The notes: generated by a model not told the origin, from the letters alone. A DNA stretch of 64,000 nucleotides from JAOPZW01 sp963807305 (GCA_963807305.1 CAWEBN010000001.1:1-64000); one strand, 5' to 3'; positions 48,785-57,597 are shown, counted from the stretch's first letter. Translations and numbers: made by a program.

Positions 48785-49603
48785 CTATCCGAGCTCAGTC
48801 GCCACGTCGCCCATCCGGGCGAAGCGCGCGCCGGCCTGCGTGCAATGCTCGACGAAGCGCTCGAGCATCGCGATGCGGTGGCCGCGCGCGATGACCTGCG
48901 GGTGCATGCAAACGGTGAGCAGGCCGTCAGCGACGTGCTTGTGCATCCAGTCGAACTCCTCGGTCCAGATCTCGAGGACCTTGCTCGGCGCTGAGAGCCC
49001 GACGCGGTACGACGGCCCGAATGCGAACTGGAAGTGGGGCCAGTCGTCGAGCTCGAAGGACATTGGCAGCTCCCACAGGCGCGCCTCGCGGCCGCGCTGC
49101 AAGGGCTGCTCGCGGGTGACCTTGTCACCGATCCGCGGGCGGTAGGGCCGGAAGTCGTCGGCCATGAGGCTTGAGTCGTAGCGGAACCCATGCTCCTCCA
49201 GCAGCGGCAGCGTGGCGGGCGACATGTCCGCAGACGGCGATCGGTAGCCCAGCGGCCGAACGCCGAGCCGGTCGAGTGCCGCGAGCGCGCGCTGCATGTC
49301 GGCGCGCTCCTCGTCGGGCGACTGGCGGCTGGGGTCGACGTGCGCGTAGGAGTGATGCGCGATCTCATGGCCGGCGCCCAGGATCGCCTCGCACTCGGCC
49401 GGGAACGACTCGATCGTGTGACCTGGAATAAAGAATGTCGCCGGCAGGTCCAGCGCATCCAGGCGATCCAGAAGTCGCGGCACGCCGACGCGGGCGCCGT
49501 ACTCCCCGCGCTGCAGCATCGCCGGCGTCACGGGCTCCTGGTCGTCAAGCCAGACGGACAGCGCATCGAAGTCGAACGTCAGGCAGACGCGGCTCGGCGG
49601 CAT
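48785..49603 (-). CDS. Polysaccharide deacetylase-family hydrolase (NodB domain)
   Basis: 272 residues from ATG 49603. NodB/CE4 fold: CLTFDFDALS supplies the catalytic base and metal Asp, HHSYAHVDPS the two metal His, and GYRSPSADMSPATLPLLEEHGFRYDSS is motif 3. WTEEFDWMHKHVADGLLTVCMHPQVIARGHRI provides the late His. The layout resembles the HpPgdA/PuuE subgroup that acts on peptidoglycan or on small amides such as allantoin; I cannot decide between them. No signal peptide is present, which favours an intracellular small-molecule substrate. Divergent from the amidohydrolase with only 27 bp between start codons. Confidence 0.85.
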   Translation of the reverse strand: MPPSRVCLTFDFDALSVWLDDQEPVTPAMLQRGEYGARVGVPRLLDRLDALDLPATFFIPGHTIESFPAECEAILGAGHEIAHHSYAHVDPSRQSPDEERADMQRALAALDRLGVRPLGYRSPSADMSPATLPLLEEHGFRYDSSLMADDFRPYRPRIGDKVTREQPLQRGREARLWELPMSFELDDWPHFQFAFGPSYRVGLSAPSKVLEIWTEEFDWMHKHVADGLLTVCMHPQVIARGHRIAMLERFVEHCTQAGARFARMGDVATELG

Positions 49604-49630
49604 CGGCGCTGACCGTATCCTCTTGGGCCG

Positions 49631-51148
49631 GTGGCGGCTGAGACCAGCGTTCTCGTGGGCGCGAGCGTACGCACGCTCGACCCCGAGCGCGCGCTCGGAA
49701 GCGCCCTTGTCATCGTCGGCGACAAGATCGCCGCGGTGCTCGACGACCCGCGTGATGCACCCGCAGGCGCCCGGCGGATCGATCTCGCTGGCGCCTGCGT
49801 GCTGCCGGGGTTCGTCGACGCGCACGTGCACTTCCCGAGCTGGGCGCTCGGCCGCCGGGAGCTGCGGCTGTTCGATTGCCGGTCGGTCACCGACGTGGTC
49901 GCGCGCGTTCAGGAGGCGGCAAGGAGCCTGCCGCACGGCGGCTGGCTGCGCGGCCGCGGCTGGCGAGACGAGTTCTGGAGCGAGAAACCCGCTCAGCAGG
50001 CCCTGGACGCAGCTGCGCCTGGCGTGCGGGTGGCGCTGCGGGCCCACGACGGCCACTCGCTGTGGTTGAACTCGGCCGCGCTCGCCGTGGCCGGGGGCGA
50101 CCTCGCGGTCCCGGGCGGCGTGGTCGAGACCGACGCAGCCGGCGAGCCGACCGGGATCCTGCGCGAGGCATCCGCCTGGCGCTTCTACGACACTCACGCC
50201 GCCGCGAGCCTCGTCGAGACGCTCGACGCAATGCGCGCCGCGCTCCCGCAGGCCGCTGCCGCCGGCGTCACCGGCGTGCACGACAAGGACGGCGGGCGCG
50301 GCGCGCCCGAGCTCTTCGCTGCGCTGCGCGACGCCGGCGAGCTGACGCTGCGGGTGTGGCAGTCCCTGCCCGCCGAGCGCCTTAGCGGCGGCGACATCCG
50401 GCCGCAGCTCGACGACCCGCTGCTGCGGATCGGCTACGTCAAGGCGTTCATGGACGGCACGCTTGGCTCACGCACGGCGCGCCTGCTCGACGGGTCGGGC
50501 GTGGAGATCACGAGCTCCGAGGACCTGGCAGCGCTCGTCCGCCAGGCCGAGGCCGCCGGCTTCGCGCTGGCGGTGCACGCGATCGGCGACCAGGCCAACC
50601 GCGACGCGCTCGACGCCTTCGCCGCGGCCGCGACGCCCGGTGCGCGCCACCGGATCGAGCATGCCCAGTGCGTCGCGCCCGAGGACGTCGCCCGCTTCGC
50701 GGAGCTGGGAATCGCAGCGTCGGTGCAGTACACCCACGCCACCAGCGACAGCGACCTGGTCGAGCGCATCTGGGCCGACCGGGTAGAGCACGCCTACCCG
50801 TTCCGTTCGCTGTGGGAGTCGGGCGCTCGACTTGCCGGCGGCTCGGACGCCCCGGTCGAGGAGCTCGATCCACTCGCCGGGCTGCGCGCCGCCGTTTTGC
50901 GCACGGACTCCGAGGGCCCAGCGTGGCGCCCCGAACAGGCGATCCCTGCGGATGCTGCACTTCGCTCCTTCACGGTCGAGCCAGCGTGGCTGAGCTTCGA
51001 CGAGCACCGGCGCGGACGCCTGCGCGCCGGGTTCGATGCCGACCTCGTCGTGCTCGACCGCGACCCGCTCGCCCACCCACCCGAATCCGTGGCAGACGCC
51101 CGCGTCGTCGCAACCATGCTGGCGGGCGAGTGGGTGCACGGTCGCTGA
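49631..51148 (+). CDS. YtcJ-like metal-dependent amidohydrolase
   Basis: 505 residues from GTG 49631. Amidohydrolase superfamily: VLPGFVDAHVHFPSW (HxH metals), GWLRGRGWRDEFW and RAHDGHSLWLNSAAL typical of the YtcJ group, carboxylated-Lys candidate in IGYVKAFMDGTLGSRTA, FALAVHAIGDQANRDALDAF and RHRIEHAQCV (His ligands), and GGSDAPVEELDPLAGLRAAV (Asp). It hydrolyses amide or related bonds in small molecules. It shares a 27-bp divergent interval with the deacetylase-like gene, so the two may be co-regulated and act on related compounds (inference). Confidence 0.9.
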   Translation: MAAETSVLVGASVRTLDPERALGSALVIVGDKIAAVLDDPRDAPAGARRIDLAGACVLPGFVDAHVHFPSWALGRRELRLFDCRSVTDVVARVQEAARSLPHGGWLRGRGWRDEFWSEKPAQQALDAAAPGVRVALRAHDGHSLWLNSAALAVAGGDLAVPGGVVETDAAGEPTGILREASAWRFYDTHAAASLVETLDAMRAALPQAAAAGVTGVHDKDGGRGAPELFAALRDAGELTLRVWQSLPAERLSGGDIRPQLDDPLLRIGYVKAFMDGTLGSRTARLLDGSGVEITSSEDLAALVRQAEAAGFALAVHAIGDQANRDALDAFAAAATPGARHRIEHAQCVAPEDVARFAELGIAASVQYTHATSDSDLVERIWADRVEHAYPFRSLWESGARLAGGSDAPVEELDPLAGLRAAVLRTDSEGPAWRPEQAIPADAALRSFTVEPAWLSFDEHRRGRLRAGFDADLVVLDRDPLAHPPESVADARVVATMLAGEWVHGR

Positions 51149-51541
51149 GGGAGCCCTTCGAACCCCGGTTTCGAACCGCGACCGCTCGCGTGTGAGGCGG
51201 GCGACCGCAGCGCATCGTCGCTTCCCGCGCCGCGTATGGTCGACCGCTCCGAGGTCCCGATGGGAGCGATCTGGTCGGAGACGGTGACGTGGCCAGACAG
51301 CCGAGCACGCCGGCCGCGGATCAAGCCCCTCGTTCCTCGCGCATTCAGGAGACGTTCTTGACCAGCGACGTGCGTTCGCGAGAGCTCAAGGGGCGCTCTC
51401 CCGGGCTGAGCGTCGATTTCCCACGTGGCCCATAGGCGACGATGGTCGGGTCCCGAGGCTGCCGGACTGCTTCCGAACGCCGCCGCCAAGTTCGGCGTTG
51501 GCGCGTCCAGCGTCTCCCGCGCGATCGCCAAGCAACACGAC
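51149..51541. other. Intergenic region with short remnants
   Basis: About 393 bp without a supportable gene. The stretch 51155-51215, read on the minus strand, resembles a tRNA-Val anticodon and T arm (CTCACAC loop, GGTTCGA) but lacks a D arm and has mismatched stems. Around 51470-51540 the + strand reads like an isolated helix-turn-helix end (AAAKFGVGASSVSRAIAK), perhaps the tail of a lost DNA-binding protein. Both are possible debris of past insertions. Confidence 0.45.
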
Positions 51542-51570
51542 GAGGCCCCGTTACGTCGTAACGGGGCCTC
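51542..51570. terminator. Strong hairpin between convergent genes
   Basis: Perfect 13-bp stem GAGGCCCCGTTAC / GTAACGGGGCCTC with a GTC loop. It overlaps the last codons and TAA stop of the minus-strand oxidoreductase gene and lies downstream of the amidohydrolase gene, so it could serve both directions. The tract after it on the minus strand is only moderately T-rich. Confidence 0.75.
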
Positions 51571-52504
51571 TGCCGTCTCCGAGTCCTTGTGGACGAATGC
51601 GGATGATCGTCTTCCCGTTGCGTCGCTCGGTCGGGTTGAGGGCGGCGACAGCATCGTCGAGGGTCGCAACGTTGCCGATGTTGGTCCGCAGTCGTCCGTC
51701 CCTCACCCGCTGGACGATCTCACTCAGTTGGGCACGATCGGACTCGACGACGAAGTCGACTGCCAGGCCGTCGGCCGGCCGCGCCTCGGGCGGCCCTACG
51801 ACGGTCACGAGGGTTCCTCCGGCCCGGATCAGGCTTGCGGACCGCTTCTGGATGTCTCCGCCGATGACGTCGAACACCAGGTCGACGCCGCCGACGTCTT
51901 CCAGGGCGTCGTTGTCGAGGTCGACGAACTCCTGCGCGCCGAAGTCGAGCGCCTTCTGGCGGTCGGCGGCCCGCCCGGTGCCGATGACGTAGGCGCCGGC
52001 CTCACGTGCGAGTTGCGTCACCATCGTCCCGACTGCGCCGGCCGCGCCGTGCGCGAGGACGCTCTGCCCCGCCTGAAGGTGGCCGTGGTCGAACAGTCCC
52101 TGCCACGCGGTCAGGCCCGAGATCGGCAGGCTCGCGCCCACGGTGAAGTCGACGTCGCCCGGCAGCGGGGCGAGGTTGCGTGCCTCGATCGCGACATACT
52201 CCGCCAGGGTGCCGTCGCGATGCCAGTCCGCGAGGCCGAGCACCCGCTGTCCCATCGACAACCCCGTCGTGCCATAGCCGAGGGCGCTGACTACTCCGGC
52301 CAGCTCGTGGCCGGGGATCGACGGTGTTCGGTCACGGTCGCGGCGATCGGTCCAGGTCGAGGGCCACGCCATCTCAGTCGGGACGAATCCCGACGCATGA
52401 ACCTGAACGATGACGTCGTTTATCGCTGCCGGCGGCTCGGGCCGCTCCACCAGCGTCATCCCGGCCGTTCCCGCAGCCTCCTCCGTCACCACGATCGCCT
52501 TCAT
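51551..52504 (-). CDS. NADP-dependent alcohol dehydrogenase/quinone oxidoreductase (MDR family)
   Basis: 317 residues. Medium-chain reductase without zinc ligands: N-terminal GroES-like domain (VIVQVHASGFVPTEMAWPSTWTDRRDRDRTPSIPGHELAGVVSALG), LPISGLTAWQGLFDHGHLQAGQSVLAHGAAGAVGTMVTQLAREAGAYVIGTGRA (Rossmann AAGAVG loop), and LVFDVIGGDIQKRSASLIRAGGTLVTVVGP. The RTPSIPGHE motif and absence of structural Cys indicate the quinone-oxidoreductase-like group that reduces enones or quinones with NADPH. The stop codon lies in the terminator hairpin. Confidence 0.9.
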   Translation of the reverse strand: MKAIVVTEEAAGTAGMTLVERPEPPAAINDVIVQVHASGFVPTEMAWPSTWTDRRDRDRTPSIPGHELAGVVSALGYGTTGLSMGQRVLGLADWHRDGTLAEYVAIEARNLAPLPGDVDFTVGASLPISGLTAWQGLFDHGHLQAGQSVLAHGAAGAVGTMVTQLAREAGAYVIGTGRAADRQKALDFGAQEFVDLDNDALEDVGGVDLVFDVIGGDIQKRSASLIRAGGTLVTVVGPPEARPADGLAVDFVVESDRAQLSEIVQRVRDGRLRTNIGNVATLDDAVAALNPTERRNGKTIIRIRPQGLGDGRGPVTT

Positions 52505-52664
52505 CCGGCACCTCCCCGTGTCGAGTTCTCGCCTGTAGAAGACTGGGCGCTGCCGGTGTTCGTCCGAAGGGGAGCCTGAGTGTCGCGTACGCCAGCTAGC
52601 CGGAAGCGAACGCGCGCCACAGTCCTCAGACCTCTGGCAGCCAGGCCCGCACCGTGGTAAGGGT

Positions 52665-53831
52665 CTAACGCGGCTGGATCCGCAGCACCTGGCCCTCGCC
52701 TGGCACGAACGTCTGGTTGGACACGTATAGGCCGTCCCGGCCGATCGTGATCCCTCCCGGCGCGGTCAGGGTCCCCGGCGCCAGCTCGATCTGGCGCTTG
52801 GTCCCGTCGCGCGAGACGGCGAAGATCGCGCCGTCGGCCCCGTTGAGCAGCCCGCTGTGGGAGATCTCGAGCACGTACAGCGTCCCGTCACGGCCGAACG
52901 CGAGGTCCATGATGTTCGTGAAGCCGCCCGCGAACACGGTCGCGTTGCCGGAGCGCGGATCGACGCGATACACGTTCGCGCCGCCTGGCGGGAACGGGAA
53001 GCCGGTGAGCTGGCTGACGTAGTACTGGTGGTCCGGGCCCTCGACGACCGACGTCGGCACGGCCTGCATGTCGATGGTGGCCGGCGGCGGAGGGAACGGG
53101 TTCGGGACCGTCCGGTTCGGGAACACCGCGAGATTCGAGACGCGGCCGAAGAACGACGCGCGGTCGATCGCGTTGCCGCCCGCGTCGGCGATCACGAAGT
53201 GCCCGCGATCGAAGAGCACGTCGACCGCGTTGGAGTCGACTGCCGGGTTGCCGACGCCGGCGTCCGGGTTGACGTCGCGCTCGAAGGCCCAGATGTCCGC
53301 GATCGACCGGACGCGCCCATGGTGCTTGATCCAGAGCAGCCGGCCGAAAAGGTTCGCGGCCGGATTCTGCGCGGCGAGCGTGTCGCGCGAGATGGTGGGC
53401 CCGTTGGCGGTCACCTTCGGCTCGGTCGGCCCGCCGTTGGTGACGAAGACCTGATCCGCGCCGAGGACGGTGATGCCGTGCGGCCCGATCGGGTTGGGCG
53501 TCACGCCCATCGGGTTCGGGTCCGGCACTGTGTTCGCGAACGACGCCAGCCCCTGGACGATGCGGAACTGGTGTCCGCGGCGGTCGATCTCGGTGACCGC
53601 GCCGCTGGCGCCCATGCAGGCCGGCCCCTCGCCGGCGACGAAGCACGGGCCGGAGCCGCCACGGCCCGCCTCGGCGACGAAGAGGTCTCCGCGCGCGCCG
53701 AACGCGAGGTGGCGCGGCGCGTCGAGGCTGCGGGCGACGACGTCGACCTTCGCGGGCGCGGCCCATGCGGGCGACCCAAGCGCCGCCGCGAGGGCCAAGA
53801 CGACTGGTACGACAAGCTTTGAAGCACGCAT
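52665..53831 (-). CDS. Secreted ScyD/ScyE-family propeller protein
   Basis: 388 residues from ATG 53831 (GGGAGG eight bases upstream; an ATG three codons earlier abuts the ribosome site). Signal peptide MRASKLVVPVVLALAAALGSPAWAAP. The mature part has the family pattern VVARSLDAPRHLAFGARGDLFVAEAGRGGSGPC, GASGAVTEIDRRG, GPHGITVLGADQVFVTNGG, NAVDVLFDRGHFVIADAGGNAIDR, TSVVEGPDHQYYVSQLTGFPFPPGGANVYRVDP and ITIGRDGLYVSNQ. This is a six-bladed-type propeller named after the cyanobacterial scytonemin genes. Outside cyanobacteria its function is unknown; scytonemin synthesis is not implied. Confidence 0.85.
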   Translation of the reverse strand: MRASKLVVPVVLALAAALGSPAWAAPAKVDVVARSLDAPRHLAFGARGDLFVAEAGRGGSGPCFVAGEGPACMGASGAVTEIDRRGHQFRIVQGLASFANTVPDPNPMGVTPNPIGPHGITVLGADQVFVTNGGPTEPKVTANGPTISRDTLAAQNPAANLFGRLLWIKHHGRVRSIADIWAFERDVNPDAGVGNPAVDSNAVDVLFDRGHFVIADAGGNAIDRASFFGRVSNLAVFPNRTVPNPFPPPPATIDMQAVPTSVVEGPDHQYYVSQLTGFPFPPGGANVYRVDPRSGNATVFAGGFTNIMDLAFGRDGTLYVLEISHSGLLNGADGAIFAVSRDGTKRQIELAPGTLTAPGGITIGRDGLYVSNQTFVPGEGQVLRIQPR

Positions 53832-53932
53832 GGCGCCCATCCTCCCGCTCGAGGAGCAGCGGCGCACGCCAAGGTGTCAGAGCTCAGGGGGTCAGCGCCA
53901 CCGCCACTGGCGCGCGGCCAGCGGGCGTAACA

Positions 53933-53990
53933 GTGCCGGGCCCGGAATGGAGTTGGAATGTGGGAACTTCCGTCCCGCCGAGCCCGGCAC
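53933..53990. repeat. Inverted repeat with 9-bp arms
   Basis: GTGCCGGGC at 53933-53941 and GCCCGGCAC at 53982-53990 enclose 40 bp that itself contains GGAA...TTCC pairing (GGAATGGAGTTGGAA and GGGAACTTCC). As RNA it could fold into a branched hairpin. Its origin is unknown; it may be the end of a small non-coding element. Confidence 0.55.
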
Positions 53991-54287
53991 GTTGTCGCGG
54001 CGCCTCTCGGGCATTGCCCCCGATATCCGATAACGCGTCCGGCACCGAAGGGTTGGATGGCTGTTTTCCCACGGCGCCATCGTTGGCGCCGGCCCGCTCA
54101 CGGCGGCTCCGCCAGAACTCGAGCGCTTGTTCCTCTGACGCTGCCTCACAATGATCACATCGGTTGGACTTGAGGATGACTGCGGTCGCTTCTGCCCCTG
54201 CGTGCGTGGAAACGCTAGCCCGGCGTCTGGCCGTCAACAACGCATCGCGTCCGTGGCCGTCTGCCGTCCGAGGCGGCACCAGCGCAC

Positions 54288-54521
54288 CGTTGGCTCGCCA
54301 ACGCGGAGGCCGACCACGGTGGCGCGATACGCCGGCGCAGAGCACCAGCGCACCGGATCGGCGCAGGAGCTGTGGTCGCGAAGGAGTAGACGACCGCGGA
54401 CCGCGACGCGAGCGGTGGTGCCCGGCCTGGCAACGACGGTCCTCGGGCGGGTGGCGCGGGACACGCCCCTCAGACGGAGCCTGCGGAGTCTGAGGCCGTG
54501 TCCGGCGACAGGACCCGCCCG
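54288..54521 (-). repeat. Palindrome-bounded 234-bp repeat, copy 3 (complete, inverted)
   Basis: Same 234-bp length as copy 2, in the opposite orientation. It begins with the palindrome CGTTGGCTCGCCAACG (54288-54303) and ends with the 78-nt hairpin (CGGGCGGG at 54444-54451, CCCGCCCG at 54514-54521, with CCTCAGAC and GTCTGAGG inside). It ends 45 bp before the stop of the GT-C glycosyltransferase. Confidence 0.92.
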
Positions 54522-54565
54522 TCACAGGCCGATGGCCTAAGCACGAAGCCGTGCGAAAGCGACCG

Positions 54566-55903
54566 TCAGCCCGCGGGCGTCGGCGGCGCCGCGGCCTTCC
54601 GCGTGCGTAGCGAAGAGCGATCGGACGACCTCGAAGCCAGCGCCCGGCGGGCGGCCGTGACCAGCGCCGCCGTGGCCAGGAGGACGATGAACGGGTCGAT
54701 CGGGGTGCGGTAGCGCGGCGTCTCGACGACGAGGAAGACGACGCTGAAGAACATCAGGATGGGCATCGCCCAGACGTACCAGGGCGTCCGGCGCGCCATG
54801 GCGGTGAAGGCGCCGGCGAGCGCGAGCGCGGCGAAGATCCAGAAGCAGAGGATCCCGCGGTCGGCCCAGAAGTGGTTGATGGTGATCGTCGCCGCGGTCG
54901 CGCGCGAGCGCCGGCGGCTGGCGAGGTCGAGCATCCGCCTCGTGTTCCACCACCCGACCTTGGCCACGTAGGTCGGGTGCTCGCGGATGTAGTGCAGCGA
55001 GGCCGCGCGCAGCTTTGCCTCGAGTACCGCCTCGTTCGTCTCGCCGACGCGCCTGAACAGGTAGGCGTAGTCGGGCACGTGCCTGATCCCCTGCCACGCG
55101 GCGGGGTTCTGCGTGTCGGCCCGGGCGGCGTCGTTGTAGGTGCCGGCCAGGGCCGAGCCGAACTGCGTCGAGATGGGCACGAAGGCGTGCAGCTCGCGCG
55201 CGTTGCGGATGGTCCAGGGGGTGATGGTCAGCAGCGCGGCGACCACGAGCAGGGCCGGCGCGGCCACGGCGGCCCAGGAGCGCCACGGGCGCCCGTCCCA
55301 GACGGCGAGCGCCAGCGGGATGAGCAGGATCAGGGCTTGGGCCCGGGTGAGGGCGGCCAAGCCGCCGAGCACCCCCGCGGCCATAGCCCACGCGTAGCGA
55401 TGGCGCGAGCGCCGGTAGGCGAGCACGGCCGCCAGCGAGGCGAGCATGAAGACGTCGAACAGCGGCTCGGACATCACCGCTCCGCCGACGAGGATCAGCG
55501 GCAGGTAGATCGCGGCGAGGCCGAGCGCGACGAGCGCCGCGACCGAGCCCCACAGCTGCGCGGCGATCACCCCGACGAGGGCAACGAGCGCCGCCCCGAC
55601 GAAGGCCTGGGCGATCCGCGCGACGTGGACACGCTCCTTGACCGGCTTGCGGTCGGCCTTGAACACGTGGTAGACGGCGCCCAGGAAGTACGGGTAGCCG
55701 GGCGGGCGGAACGCGGTCGGGCGGCCGTGGGCGAGCGTCTTGGAGAAGCCGTCGCCCTCGGCGATCGAACGGGCGTGGACGTCGTAGTCGACCGCGTCGT
55801 GGCGCAGCGCGTAGCCGGGCGTGTCGTTGACGTAGCCGATGCGCAACACGAGCGCCGCCGCGACGAGGACCAGCGCGAGCACGCCGACGCGGGCGCCGCG
55901 CAT
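54566..55903 (-). CDS. GT-C-type membrane glycosyltransferase (ArnT/PMT-like)
   Basis: 445 residues from ATG 55903, 2 bp after the upstream stop. About ten TMs. After TM1 the first loop holds the catalytic acidic pair in YALRHDAVDYDVHARSIAEGDG, followed by FRPPGYPYFLGAVY, the pattern of PMT_2/GT39-like enzymes that use polyprenyl-phosphate sugars. A large extracytoplasmic loop lies between late TMs (NARELHAFVPISTQFG...AAWQGI) with a conserved-looking WW...RR segment. With the adjacent GT2 fusion, which could make the polyprenyl-phosphate sugar donor, it forms a plausible two-gene glycan-modification unit. Confidence 0.85.
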   Translation of the reverse strand: MRGARVGVLALVLVAAALVLRIGYVNDTPGYALRHDAVDYDVHARSIAEGDGFSKTLAHGRPTAFRPPGYPYFLGAVYHVFKADRKPVKERVHVARIAQAFVGAALVALVGVIAAQLWGSVAALVALGLAAIYLPLILVGGAVMSEPLFDVFMLASLAAVLAYRRSRHRYAWAMAAGVLGGLAALTRAQALILLIPLALAVWDGRPWRSWAAVAAPALLVVAALLTITPWTIRNARELHAFVPISTQFGSALAGTYNDAARADTQNPAAWQGIRHVPDYAYLFRRVGETNEAVLEAKLRAASLHYIREHPTYVAKVGWWNTRRMLDLASRRRSRATAATITINHFWADRGILCFWIFAALALAGAFTAMARRTPWYVWAMPILMFFSVVFLVVETPRYRTPIDPFIVLLATAALVTAARRALASRSSDRSSLRTRKAAAPPTPAG

Positions 55904-55905
55904 CG

Positions 55906-57597
55906 CTACGGGCGCTGGGCGCCGAGGTCGCCGGCCGTGCGGCGCAGCAGCGGCCAGCTGGCGCGCCGGCGGTCGACCGTGAAGCGCGCGAGCACGCCGA
56001 GCGTCATCACGCCGTAGCGGATGCTCGTACGCAGGTCGACGCTCGACGCCTCGCGGAAGTAGCGCGTCGGGATCGGTATCTCGACCACGCGTGCGCCACG
56101 CGCCAGGACCTGGGCGAAGATCTCCTGGTCGAAGACGAAGTCGTCGGAGTTGCGCAGGAACGGGATCGAGCGCAGCAGCTCCGCGGAGAAGGCCCGGTAG
56201 CCGGTGTGGTACTCGGAGAGCTGGACGCCGAAGGCGCGGTTCTCGATGCCCGTGAGCATGCGGTTGCCCAGCCACTTCCAGCGGGGCATGCCGCCCGCGA
56301 TCGCGCGGTCGCGCAGCAGCCGCGATCCGATGACCATGTCGGCCTCGCCCGCGAGGATCGGCGCGACCATCTCCGGCACGAGCCCGGGCGCGTACTGGTT
56401 GTCGGCGTGGACCATCACGATCACGTCGGCGCCGTCGAGCAACGCCCGCGCGTAGCCCGTCTTCTGGCCGCCGCCGTAGCCGCGGTTCGCGGGGTGGCGG
56501 ATGACGTCGAAGCCGTGGGCGAGCGCGACCTCCGCCGTGGCATCGTGGCTCGCGTCGTCGACGAGCAGCGCGCGGTCGGCGGCGTCGGCGGGGATCTCGG
56601 CCGCCACCTCGGGGATGGTGCGCGTCGCCTCGTAGGCCGGGAGCACGAGGGTGACGATGGCGCCGCCGCCGCGGTCGCGCAGCAGCGGCTGCGGCGCGCG
56701 CCGGACGTCGATGCGGTTGGCGACGATCACGCGCTCGTCGTGGAGCGCCAGGCTCAGCGAGGCATGGGCGGGAAGCGCGTCGGCCAGCCGCTCGACCGGG
56801 GCGCCGGCGGGCCCGAGGCGCTCGGCCAGGCCCGACGCCCAGCGCCGGACGGAGAACGAGCGCACGAGCGGCACGTCGGTGGAGATGACCAGGCCGCGGG
56901 CGGCGAGCAGCTCGCGCAGCGTGGCGCGCGGCAGCAGGCACGCATGGGCGGGCACGAAGCCCCACCAGCGCCGTCCGGCCATGCGGGCGGTGAGCGAGGA
57001 GGGGTCGGGCGTCACGACGCACAGCACGCCGCCGGGGCGCAGCAGACCGGCGCAGCGGTCGACCGCGGCGACCGGGTCGTCGAGGTGCTCGATCACGTCG
57101 GCGAGCACGACGACGTCGAAGCCGTCGAGATCGACGAAGGACTCGATCGGCTGCTCGTGCACGTCGAGCCCCAGCCCCTCGCGGGCATGGCGCGCGGCCG
57201 AACGCGAGAGCTCGAGCCCGACCGTCTCGTAGCCGCGCGAGCGGGCCTCGTCGAGGAGCAGACCGTGCCCGCAGCCGACGTCGAGCAGGCGCCCGGAGGC
57301 GACCTGGGCGCCGACCAGGTCGAGCAGGTGGCCGGCGGTGGCGCGGCGCCCGGCCTCCTCGCCGAGGTAGGCGTCGTCGCTCATGTCGCGGTAGAGCTCG
57401 TGCAGCTCGTCGCCGCCCGGCAGCAGCGGCTGCTGCACGGTGCCGCACTCGATGCACGTCAGCAGGTCGCCGTGGCGGCCGGTCTCGTGGCGCGAGGGGG
57501 CGAAGGCCTCCGCCACCGGGGCGTGCCCGTTGGTGCCGGCGATGCGCAGGCTGAGATCGCCGTCGCATACGCGGCAGGCGGTCTGCATCGTCGCCAT
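55906..57597 (-). CDS. Fusion: zinc-binding methyltransferase and GT2 glycosyltransferase
   Basis: 563 residues from ATG 57597. Residues 1-60 hold two Cys pairs (CRVCDG and TCIECGTVQQPLL), the zinc-ribbon start of Methyltransf_13-type sugar methyltransferases. Residues about 80-230 are a SAM domain (GRLLDVGCGHGLLLDEA, FDVVVLADVIEHLDDP, LLRPGGVLCVVTPDPSS). From about 320 a GT2 domain follows (VTLVLPAYEATRTIPEVAAEI, LVDDASHDAT, GYGGGQKTGYARAL, MVHADNQYAPGLVPEM with a DxD-like Ala-Asp, HTGYRAFS). It lacks the C-terminal TMs of Gtr/DPM fusions. Expected to make a polyprenyl-phosphate sugar and to methylate a glycan; the pairing in one chain is unusual. Confidence 0.85.
   Translation of the reverse strand: MATMQTACRVCDGDLSLRIAGTNGHAPVAEAFAPSRHETGRHGDLLTCIECGTVQQPLLPGGDELHELYRDMSDDAYLGEEAGRRATAGHLLDLVGAQVASGRLLDVGCGHGLLLDEARSRGYETVGLELSRSAARHAREGLGLDVHEQPIESFVDLDGFDVVVLADVIEHLDDPVAAVDRCAGLLRPGGVLCVVTPDPSSLTARMAGRRWWGFVPAHACLLPRATLRELLAARGLVISTDVPLVRSFSVRRWASGLAERLGPAGAPVERLADALPAHASLSLALHDERVIVANRIDVRRAPQPLLRDRGGGAIVTLVLPAYEATRTIPEVAAEIPADAADRALLVDDASHDATAEVALAHGFDVIRHPANRGYGGGQKTGYARALLDGADVIVMVHADNQYAPGLVPEMVAPILAGEADMVIGSRLLRDRAIAGGMPRWKWLGNRMLTGIENRAFGVQLSEYHTGYRAFSAELLRSIPFLRNSDDFVFDQEIFAQVLARGARVVEIPIPTRYFREASSVDLRTSIRYGVMTLGVLARFTVDRRRASWPLLRRTAGDLGAQRP

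Larger units (their letters stand above)
53832..54565. other. Long intergenic region with an inverted repeat and repeat copy 3
   Basis: 734 bp between two minus-strand genes. It holds the inverted repeat at 53933-53990 and the 234-bp repeat at 54288-54521. Between them (53991-54287) I see no gene. Open frames here have low-complexity Arg/Ser/Pro content and no start-site support. The upstream gene end near 54566 has no obvious terminator other than the repeat hairpin. Confidence 0.6.

Noticed and set aside
51155..51215. tRNA-Val-like anticodon and T arm on the minus strand
   Set aside because: The CTCACAC loop and GGTTCGA are suggestive, but both stems have mismatches, no D arm exists upstream and no acceptor pairing can be made. 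At best a remnant.
53884..54525. Open frame of about 210 codons across the inverted repeat and repeat copy 3
   Set aside because: A related frame occurs over repeat copy 2, so the reading frame comes from the repeat. Arg/Ser/Pro-rich, with no ribosome site or motif.
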